Below, piece after piece: positions 37,801-49,800 of a stretch of DNA of 64,000 nucleotides. Numbering within the stretch: the first letter of the stretch is position 1; each line of letters starts with the position of its first letter. The translations under genes and the position numbers were made by a program. This DNA is from Owenia fusiformis (lineage: Eukaryota; Annelida; Polychaeta; Sabellida; Oweniidae), in the NCBI GenBank assembly GCA_903813345.2, contig CAIIXF020000006.1:10420348-10484347 (forward strand), given 5' to 3'. The notes beneath the pieces are model-generated. The model ran no database searches and had not been told where the DNA came from. It worked only from the letters and a program-made list of their open reading frames with translations.

Positions 37801-40800
37801 GGAGAAAACGAGGGAAGAATAATAACTAGATTTTGGAAATTGAACGAGTTCAATTTCAGACTCCAGATCTAGACTTTTTTTGGCCGAGTCTTCCAGAATA
37901 AGCCAAGTCATCCAAAATAAGCTAAGTCATCCAGAAAAGGATGAATGGATGGATGGATGAAAAAGGAAGGAAGGATAGGATAGAATAGGAAGGAACTATA
38001 GGATAGAATAGGAAAGAATGATATAATAGAATAGGAAGAAGGGATAGAATAGGAAGGATAGGAAGGAGAGGATACGAAGCAAGGGTAGATAGGAAGGATA
38101 GGATAGGATCAGAAAGGAAGGATGGATGCATTTTTCAATATTTTCTTCTCTACTCTTGACTTTCTATCAGGATACCATCAGATCGATTTTTCTTGAAATT
38201 TCAAAACGTCATAACTTCCGAACCGGAAGTCGGATCGAAATTTGATTTGCAGATTCGGATTCCTGACAAAATTCTACCCCTAATTCATAACTCATACGTT
38301 AAATTTGGCGAATTTTTATTTTGACCTACTTTTCGGACACGCCATAACTTCGGAACCGGAAGTCGAATTGAAATTTGGTTTGCAGATTCGGATTTCTGAG
38401 AAGATTCTATTCTTAATTCATAACTCAAACGTTAAATTTGGAGAACTTTTTATTTTGACCTACTTTTCGGACACCATATCTCAAAAGTGGGTCAAAATAC
38501 TTTCTGACGGCAAAAGGCTAACACTATTAGCGTACTCTTGGCTACATGTATACAAAATTTCGAAGAATATAATTAATCTGTAGTGTCAGAATCGCAAAAA
38601 TAAGGAAAAACTTTAAATTTGACCTAGATTTTGACCTAGGCATTTTGGTGTCCAAATTTTGAAGCTAAATGGCTTTTGAGGTCCCATTCTTTTAAAAGCT
38701 TTCATTATATTTAGCTAAACTCAGTCTATATTTCATATTTTTTACTTCAAAAAAATATTTTTTCCCATTGACTTAACATGGGCACCAAATTTAGCGATTT
38801 TTGAGCTTTCAAAACGCCATAACTTCTGAACCGGAAGTCCGATCTAAATTTGGTTTTCAGATTCGGAATCCTGAGAAAATTTCCTATATGACTAATATCC
38901 TGGACATTTGATTCGGAGAACTTTTTTTTGGACCTTGTTTTCGGACACTGATATCTCGAAATCGGTTTGAGATATCAAAAAACTAAATCGACCCTAGGTT
39001 TTCTACTTTTTTATAAGGAACACAATGAAAAAAAAACGGATCGAAAATATTGAAGGACGACCGAGAAAATCCAAAAAAGTGACAAAGTACTGGATTTGAC
39101 CTAGTTCTTGACCTTTGACCTAGCTAAAAATTTGACCCAATTTCCGAGGAACTAGATTCTGGACCTAAATTGACCAAATGACTGACTTTACTGAAAACCT
39201 TATGGTTATTGAGAAAACTGGGTTGGAATAAGAATAATAATAATAAGAAGAAGAATAATAAGAATAAGAAAACTGACGAAAACAATAGACTCCAGATTTC
39301 ATCTGGAGTCTAATAATAATAATAAAGAAGAAGAATACTGGCAAAAACAATAGACTCCAGATTGATATCTGGAGTCTAATAATATGTTATGCTGTGATCT
39401 CCCAAGTATTAGAGCTTCATGCACCCTATTGAATGTTTGAAAATTACATGGTGCCCTTTTTGCACTAGTGTTGTTGCAATGTACCATAATCGTACATTGA
39501 TGCATTGGGAATTTTCAGGAGTAAACATCAATGCACATCGTTTTGTTTTAGGCACTCCCAGAATCACTTTTGGTCATGTACCTAGGCAGACATATATCAA
39601 TGTCCCCATAGTATGTGCCATATATCATTTTAAAATGTATCCAAAGTTACATGCCAAGTATCATGGTTCAACTCACAAATAGTAAAAACTAGGGAAAAAT
39701 TACAGGCATTTCAAAATTTAATGTTTGGCCAAAATTAAAGTTCAGTTTTAGACCAAATTAATAGCCGGTGTGTCTCCCTAGGCCATGTGAACAGCACCAT
39801 TTCTTTTCAGATATGACCTGAGACACGCTCCAATCAGGGGTGTAGCATTTTGTAAACCTCATAAATCCTTTTTGAGGCATTTTAGAAGAGTTTCCTTGGA
39901 ATATCTGCCCTCATTGTCCTCTTTTTCCAACTCAATATCCATCCTATCTTTGACGATAGCATCCATATTTTCGATAACATTCAGGTCAGAGCTGTTTCCA
40001 GGATACTGATGGGAACTTTGATTTTAGCCATACACTAAGTTTTAATATACCTGTAACTTTTTACTATTTGTGAGTTGAACCATGATACTTGGCAAATCAA
40101 TGTTAATTTGAAAAATCTTTAAGATACATACTATGGTGACATTGGTATATATCTGCCTAGGAGGTCCCATACGTTCGGGACACCCTGAACATCGCAATGT
40201 AATCATTAAATGCGACAACACTAGTTTGCACCATTTCTAAAGGATGAAATATTCAGATATTTTGACCAAAACAGGTAAATCATTCAGAAAAAATCCTAGG
40301 GAGTTCACTCTGTTGCTTTGATTGGTTTGTTCACATTTCTCTGATATAAAATGAGTATTTTCTTTGATCAGTGCAGTCAAAGTGTCTCTTTCTTCACTAA
40401 TCTGGGTCATTACATCATTCATCTTTCTTCTAACCAATTCTTCTATCCCAGTGCATTGGTCTTGTGCACCTGTTTTTCAGGAAAATAATGAATTAATACA
40501 AAATCGCGGTTAATATACAGTACACAGTAGAGCACGTAATTGTCCAATACATTGGTGAGATAAATAATCTAAAAATATAAAATGTATACATTTATTATTT
40601 ATCATAAAAGTCTGACATCTTATATTCATATATGTGACTATAGTTACCTTTAAAGAATCCTCCTATGGCCATTCCACCAATTAAACATACTCCTATGAGG
40701 ATTGCAATCAGAATGGCTGCTACAACAATCATCAATATCCTCCTACATGGGGACTGCTTCTTTGGCTTTGTGGAAATGTCGTTAAAGTACACATTTTTAC

Positions 40801-43800
40801 TAGTATTAAGTGCAGATTCACCAGCTATAGTATCATAGACAGTGTTATCTTCACCGTTTGGTTGGTTCATAGTTGTTGCAACATTCATTTCATTTGGCCA
40901 CTCATACATTGCAGGTTTTGCTCTATCTATACTCCACAATGCTCTGCTCTTTATAAAATGCATCCATTCAATAAATTTTTTTTATTATTGTATTCATGAT
41001 AAAATACACCAAGCATTAAAATTCCTATAAATGGTATTTAAATTTTGGATTCAGTACATTAACTGTCATATAAAAGGATAATACATTAAATACATAGTGT
41101 GTATAAAAATTGAGAATCTTTTGTGATTGGTGAAGCACTGCTGTATTACTTCCTTGTATGACTAAGTCCATCTCTAGTATTATGGCAAATGTGTTTGATT
41201 TTTTCATTTGAAATTTATTGGCAAAAATGTAGTTTGAGGTATATGCACATAGGTGTACAGTAAAACCTCAATCTGAATACCCCTCTGACATTTATTCTAT
41301 AAGTTCTCATATTCTAATGTGCTCATTTCATAATGCTCTCATGGAGCAAGCCCTTACCGGTATATGATTTACTGCTTCCTAAGCAAGGCTGTAAATAAGA
41401 ATTGAGTTGGTATTGGTCCAAATGACCAGCAGTTTAAGCTTAGTGTTGGCCAGATTTTCAAGCAAATGGTCCAATGACGAGTAGTTTCAAAAGTAAAGTT
41501 CAATGTAAAAACTGATTAAATAATGAAAATAAATTGTTGTTGACAATCATAAATGACCATTAAATGTTGATCTTTCAGTCAAAAGGGGTCAGTATGAGGA
41601 GTACACATACTTGTCTAACATGTATTTACAGCCCCATTCCTAAGATCATAATCACGAATAATTTCTGTGTTTGTTTTCTGAGAAAACACTGGAAACAACA
41701 GTTTAATTAACTTTATTAATGTGTCCCAATTCTTTTCTATTCATATGTAACTAGTTTTGTTTTTAATTTCAGTTGCATAAAGAAATTCCACAGGGTTAGT
41801 TTACCATTCAGCGAACAAATACATTTCCTCTTGTATAATTAACACCAGTTAAATGTTTTGGAAAGTTTGTTCCACAAGGGTCATGCGTTGGCCAGTTTGC
41901 ACTTAGACTTGTATCAAAGTAGTAAACATTAGATTGCTGTTCAAGAGATGGGCCATATTTGTGCAATGTTATCTTGTTAGGGACCACTGTCGTACATTCA
42001 GCAGAAGCAACAACTTTCACCATTCTGCAATTCAATGATCCAAATCTCCAATCCACAAAGCTCCCACCAACCGGGGTGCATGCGATCCATTGGTTGATGT
42101 TTGACTTAATCATGAATTCGTTTCCAATTTGTTTCCATTTTGCAAACTCAAGTGCTCCCAATTGTGTCTCGGATAGAGGTGGTGTTGTAGAGACTGGGGT
42201 GCATGACGCTTTATACCCAGTATCATCCCAGGATGGTCGTGGGGTGACTGCATTGTCATGACTGGTAAAACTTGCGTAATTTGTAAATGTATATGTCCAT
42301 ACTAATGTCCATCCACCATCATCAGTCTCCATATCACAATAGAGCTGGTAAACCACCCCAGAGCTACCAAGTGTCATCCAATACACTCCTGATGGTACAA
42401 TCTCAGGCAAACGCTTTCTTTGAATATCCAAGCAAGTTAACCCAGGTAGGAGTGGTCCTTCCCCGTACTTTCCTGAAAAATGCAATTAAAATGACATATT
42501 TCTTATTCTACGTATAGCCTTTTTATTTGTAACTGGAGTTATTCCTCGATGGTCAGCTTATGGCATTGATATACTAATGTGAGAATGTTAACTTGACTTA
42601 AAATCAAACTCTGGTCAGTGATTAGCCATAGGCATTAGACATCTTGGTATTTTAGGCAATTCACTTTTCACTTTGTAATATTCAGTGCAAACAGGTGGTG
42701 GTATTTTTTCATGTTAATGTTAGTTTAAACGTCTGTAACTGAAAATGAAGTTTTTTCAAAGTCTCATGGTTAAAGAGGTTCCAAATTCATACTACTCTGT
42801 CTCCTTACTGATTTGCCATTACCTGGTACTGCTGCCAGCTGACATTTATCAGAGATGTTCTTCATCTTTTCATTTAAACCACTGAGATCTTCCTTTAGTT
42901 CTGCTGCCACCAATGTTGCATTACACATTTCTAAAATAAGAATTAATCAGTGGAAGTCTATCAGTTTTATATCACAAAAAACATGCTTCAATATATACAT
43001 GTAAAAATTAGATGAGCAATTATGAATAACAATCAAATACAGAAATATGAACCTTTGGAAGGGACTCCATCGCCACCATTACAATCCAGCTGTTTTTTCA
43101 GCTCAGTCATATCGTCAATCAATTCAAGGACATTGTCTCTCACATTGGATTCCCCATCTCGTAGACTGGACACCCCATCTCGAAGGTTTGACACATCATC
43201 CCTCAAATTAGACACCTCATCTCTTATGCTGTTCAAATCATCCTTCAGGTCATCCTTCAGTGCATTAACTGCATTTTGAAGGCTCAGAAGATTAGCTTTT
43301 GTGACTCCCTGTCCAGTTCCACCTGGCTTCTTTTGAACTGCCTCAATTGAGATACAAGTGAGGCAAAATATTGCCCATCCTAACACAGTCCCACCATTCA
43401 TGTTTAGAATGATTTGGAAAATTGTTGTTTACTTTTAAAAAGTTAAAGATTTATGATTTTAGTAGTGGCATTGTGCAATAAAAGCAACATGTTGGCAATT
43501 ACGCTTTGTTTTAACAGACATTACAAAATGTGTTTCAAAAAACTTAAATATATATCGACATAACCATTTTTCATTTGAAACTTAAATCTTTATTCACACT
43601 AGTGTTGAAATGGCAAAATGTTACTGATTTCTAGTCATACTATTAGCACACAAATCGTTAATTTAATAAGAATAAATATAATGCTACAGGTTATTTCTGG
43701 AATTGTATCAATGATATGAAAACAAACATACATACCTAATAAAGACTAGGTCTAAAATGTCACTCGACTTTTTTGTGATTATGAGTCAAAGAAAGCATTC

Positions 43801-46800
43801 TTGAGTTTCAAATTGACTTCTGTGGTAACTTGAAACCGTCTTCTAATTTATTCCACTTACCTTTTATTGTTTCTCCAAATATATTCTTTGAAAATCGTAT
43901 TTTAAGGGTGTTAATCAGGGTAATTCTGTGCCATTTTATCAAAAATCTTGTTGCTATCTAGAAACGAGCAATTGTGATCTTGTTGTTACCTAGGAACGAG
44001 CAACTGTGATGTCACGTCACACTCATGTTAATTCTGGAATCACATGGCAGCCATTTTGGAAATTTCAAAAAAGTTCCCAATTAAAAAGGCTAAATGCTGT
44101 TTACAAATTGGAAACTATGGCAGAATCAACAAAGGGTTTGTGAAATAATTAGGATATGGTTTCAAAATTATGCTCAGGACAATATATTACTATTAAATGC
44201 AGGCTGGGACTTTTAATTGCAAAAAAGTCGAGTGACATTTTAGCTGGCGAAGAACTTAGGTACATTACACAATTATGGAATTGTGAGATTTTCTTGGTAT
44301 TTTTAAGAAAGATATTTTGTTCCCTATAACTAAGTTTCTATACAAGATATAGTATTGTATTATGTATATTATATGATATATGATGTATTGTATTATGTAT
44401 TGTGATATGGTGAACCATTAGTATAGTTGTCCCAGTTGAAACAAAGAATTTCATTATGTTTTAGTGAGCCTGGCACATATAACTAAGACAATCAAGAAAG
44501 GAGTGGAACTTGTCTTACAATGGGCTATGGACAGGGGCTCAAGGTATGTGGCATACAATTCCATAAATATTGTTTTGTTTGAATATTTTTCTCACATATT
44601 TTTTATTTTATTTGTAATTAGGATCTCAGAGATTTTTGATGCGACTGAAGAACCTTTGTTGATTTTCTTGGTTTTTGAAAGTAAGAGCAGTAGATTACTA
44701 CAGACTGTCATGTCTGCATGGTCTGTCTTCAATGCGTTCGATGTTCTAACAGATGGTAGCTGAGTAAATGAAGATGGCAGATAATTGCACAGTTTTCTTT
44801 TCCCAAAACTGTTACGGAGTGATTGTTCCTTGATTTCAAAAACTGATTTTAGCAGAAACTTAATTTTTATCTATTTTACTCTAGGGGTGTATGCATATCA
44901 GGGCATTCTGCAGGAGGTCAGCTGGTGGCAATGATGCTTTCTCTTAACTGGAACAAAAAGTTTAATGGGATCTTAAAAGGTAACTAAGGGTACATTGTTC
45001 TTGGGGGACTTCACCTGTAATGTTCTGGGCCTGAATATCTCATTATAGATCCTCATCGAGGTTTCATTAGGAGGGAGCTCTGATTATAACTGAGGGATTC
45101 AAATCTTTCAGGGGACCTATTTTGCTAAAATGCCAATTTCGATTTTAAAAATGTCAATTTTGATGCAAATAAAAAGCTTTACCATAACAATTCTCAAATA
45201 ACATTATTTTGCAAGAGAAGGAAGGTCAAAAGTTGTTTGAGGGAAGGCAGTCAGAGCCCATCTCTGGCTATGGTCATGTATCATACATACGTATATGCAT
45301 ATGTTATGGAAGTGATGAAAACATTTTGTGAAGATACACATACATACTGCCATCTTTATATTGATCCACTAGCTAAATAATTCTGTCGTGCTCTCATCTA
45401 ATGCCCTATACATAGTATGTATAGGGTGTTTCAAGAAGCAAAAAGTATTGAAAATGGTAAATGTTGATTAGGAAAACAGTATCTTGAGCATTCATATCTG
45501 GTTGTCAAGCCCAAAAGATTTTTTATTCCATAGTTATAGTTAGGCTATATTTTCCAGAAAATGTTCTGACAAAATTCTGATATAATTTTAAAAATTCTGC
45601 CCCTGCTTTCTGTGAATTTTAAGTTACTTTTATAATACTAAAGAGATGTTGTTTAAAATATGTACAGGTCTTGTTTTACTTTTTTTACATTTGAAATAAA
45701 TAAACAAATAACAAGCATGGATTAAAAATTTGTATTACTGTTTGTGATTTAGGTGTGGTCCCTATATCTGCTGTATTTGATGTGAGACCTGTAATAAGAA
45801 TGAGCGTCAATGATGCCCTAAAAGCCACTGAGTAAGTTTTGTCTGTTTCCATGAAAATTCAAAAATGTATAACCAGGGGATGCCAAAATACTTTGTGTTA
45901 TTAATATAATTAATGTCAGTGTTCCTGTACCTGGAAATGTCAGTGAATTGTAAAATAAGTAAATGTAAAGCCTGAAACTTTGAATCGGTAAATGTCATAA
46001 ATTTTGTATCAGAACTGAAAAAAGTCAAAAATTGATTAGATTGTACCCAGCTGTGTATATTATCAATAAGATACAAGATACATGGACTTTTAGGGAGTCA
46101 TGTGATGCAAAAATTCTGGGAAATAATGTTATTGCTTGGAAATGTCAGGGACTTCATTTTAAAAAGCTTGTAAAAACCCCCTGGGGGTTCACTATACAAA
46201 ATTCCTCGGCTGAACCCTCAGATATCAATATGTTCCCATACCAATCTGTCAAATTTCAGTGTATTCCCATACCAAAAGCCATACCAAATGTTCAAATATA
46301 AGACCAATGCCATACCAAATGTCCAAATATAGGACGAATACCATACCAAATATTCTAATGTCTAAAGCCCTGGAAAGAAGGCAGATCTTTGAGGAAAATA
46401 ATCCAAAACAACCTCAAATTAAGGATATGTGGAACAACTATAGACCAATGCCATACCACAAGTGAGAGGTAAAATATTTTCCATGACCATTCTCATACCA
46501 GATGGAAAAATCCGACCATTGCCATACGTCATGAAGTCATAATTTGGGGGGCCATTCTCATACCAGATCCTAAAATTTGGGTCCTGGCATAATTGCCATA
46601 CCAAATGTCAAAAAAAGGTACCTCATGTGCGCCGAGGATCTCCATCTAGGTTTATATACAGTTAACCCCCCTGGTAAAAACCCTATTGTGTATACTTTCC
46701 AGATTCCAGGGTTTTATTGTCTCACCTTTTCTTTAATGTGATTACACTGACATCTTTTTACATTTGCATAATAATTCTTGCAGAGAGGAAGCCTGGCAGT

Positions 46801-49800
46801 ACAGCCCATTGAACCATGTAGAATCTGCAGCCTTATGCAATAAAGAGGTGGAGGTGTTAGTGGTAGTAGGTGGGTCAGACAGCCCAGAGTTTATAAGGCA
46901 GAGCAAAGAGTACACTGATGTAAGTGGATCATATTGTAAGGAAGTTGATGCACATGTACATGCACATGAAAGTGTGGGAAACATTGAATTCTTGCCATGT
47001 GTAATTTTTTTAAGGAACAAGTGCTGGATTTCCTTGTTCTAAGGAAGGCTGTGGTTTTTGAATTGAACTCATGATTAAGTACTTGCATGCTATATTGTTT
47101 ATGTTCTCCCTTGCTAGTGTTACCAAGGCATATGAGCCTGATTTTGAAACAACTTTAAATAAAAGGATCAATGGACATTCATTGAACTATCAAGGTCAAA
47201 TAAAAAGGAAATGTTGACACATGTGCAGAACTCTATTTAGTGATATTTTCATTTCAAATATGGCGGCCAATCCGATGTCTGATGACCCTTACAAAGAATC
47301 TAGGCAGTGTGCATTTTTACCTCCTGTGAAATAACAAGTGGAATTTAGTAGTTGTTTTGTGTTTTATTATCATTCTGCATCGTAATTCTATGTGATGTGG
47401 TGTTGAAATGTCAGCAGAAATACATATCCATACGATAATCGAGTGAATCAGATAACAGATTTTTCGAAAACACGTCTCGTGCTAAGCGTGTAAAAACTTG
47501 TATTAACATGCTCAAAAGTGCCAATGTGCACATCAATGTCAAGCTAAATCAATGTTGTCTCTAAAACAGGTACCTGATCTACTCAAAACAGCTTGTCATT
47601 CACGTATACACGCTTAGCAAACACGGCGAAATGATCTGAATCTTGGAATTTCGTTCGAGAGCTAGTAATGTTTGCTCCGGTCTTCGTCATAAGTGTTCAT
47701 CAGACTTCACGCATGCTCAGGAGAAAAACCATCAACCAATCACGTTTATAAATCAATTTTGCGCATGCGCCTTACACCGGTAAAGAAATTCGTATTTATA
47801 AACGAACCAATTTGAGATAACCCGATATCAGTCGGAGAAATCTGACGATCTACGAAACTCACTTCAAAAAATCAAATGCGGACTGACGCCGTATTCTACC
47901 ATGTTTGGATCTAAGATTTTCAGTATAGATAAAGTATTTTATGATCTTTCGAATGAGGTAAGTCTCTAGTTCGAAAGACAATTGTATCAACTTGAACAAA
48001 AGTTGAGTTTTGACGAAAAATTTTAACATGCGCAGAAGTCCCATTTTCGTTGTACCATATTGACTGTGAGGTTCAAACCCAGAAGAAAAATATAGAAACT
48101 TATGGTCAGCAAATCTTTCGAGGCAAAACCAATTGTACTCATCATTTTGTGAGTCGATCAGTGAATTGTTATACTGGTATTCAGCTTCTGTGAGATTTCG
48201 CAAAAAGTTTGCACTGTACATAGGCTTGGGTTGTTGTTAAGTAGACGCATCAACTACAGGGTGTCCCGAAAGTATGGGGCCCCCCCTAGGCAGACATATT
48301 CCAGTGTCCTCATAGTACGTGTCATATAGCATTTTAAAGCTTATCCAAAGTTACATTGATTTGCCAAGTATCATGGTTTAACTCCCAAATGGAAAAAAGT
48401 TACAGTCATTTTAAAAGTTAGTGTTTTGTCAAAATAAAGTTCAATTATACACCACATTAATAGTCAATGAGTCCCCCCTTGGCAATGTTAACAGCAGCAA
48501 TTCCTTTCAGATATGACCTTAAAAGCCCTTCAAATAGGGGTGTGGAATTTTATAACCCTCTTAAAACCTGTTAGGGCACTTTAGAAGAGTTTCCTTGGAG
48601 TTTCAACCCTCATCGTTATCTTTTTCCAACTCAATATCCATCCGATCCGAAAAGAATTGCTACTGTTAAGATGGCCCGGGAGGACACATAATCTAGTGAT
48701 TTGGTGTAAAATTGAACTTAATTTTGACCAAACACCAAATTTTGAAATGCCTGTAATTTTTTCACATTTGAGAGTTGAACCATGATACTTGGCGAATCAA
48801 TGTAACTTTGGATAAGCTTTAAAATGATATATGACACATACTATGACGACACTGGTATATGTCTGCCTAGGGGGGGCCCATACTTTCCGGACACGCTGTA
48901 TATCACATTATTTCACAAACGAGAACCCTCTCAGCTCATTGCCACCCCTTGCTTGTTTATTTACTTTTATAGGCATTGTTGGCAAAGGGACTGCCAGCAA
49001 GGTACATGGAGCTACCAGAGATTGATCATTTTCAACTTGTAGAAAACCTTGAAGACCCACACTTTCCACTAACCAAGGTAAATCCAATATGTATCTAATA
49101 AATGTGTTTTTAATAAATGTGAAATGAATTAAGATTACTGCAGAAATAGTTTGGTTTGAAAAGCTTGTGTATTATTATAATAAATGGAATGGTTTTGCAA
49201 ATCCACCCAGACTTCAAACCACATCTGAATAAAACCCTGTGTGCTCCTTAACAATAATTGTTATTTAGTTACTGAACTATATAGTACTACATTGTTACTG
49301 GTATTGAAGACAACCCATGGTTCATTTGGGCTTCATCAGCAATGGGAATTAAGCCTATATTTTTTCACAAAATTGCCTATTGTTTTGAGGAATTTTAAAA
49401 TATTTTTTGCACTATTTTGATTTAATTTCTATTGTTGTACTCTATGATGTAATAATTGAAAAACTTTTGTTGTTCAGTTGCTTGAAAAGGGTTTACATAG
49501 TGTTCTGTTGAATATTATAATTTATAACAAGTTTGTCTGTTTTTCACGCCAGTTGTTAAAAATTATACTGAAATATCTGGTGGTCCTTAGCATCCATTTT
49601 AGGTGAGCTATGTTATGTATGCTATTGTATATGATTAGTTGAATCATCAGCTATTCTCTACATACACCTAAATGGACATAATTATCTTTTAAAATCTTGG
49701 ATGTTATGGAGGAAACATGGTCCTATGACACCTTTATTGCAGTCAGGAGGCCTGGGCATCATTTTAGAAATCTTAATGATTTTTTTTTTCTTTTCAATAT

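Noticed and set aside
30189-38583. 85-92 codon frames (SFQNVITSEPEVGLKFSLQ type)
   Set aside because: They are copies of the internal 475-bp repeat module and differ by random-looking changes; there is no known domain.
48071-48081. B-box-like GGTTCAAACCC
   Set aside because: No matching A box or stems.
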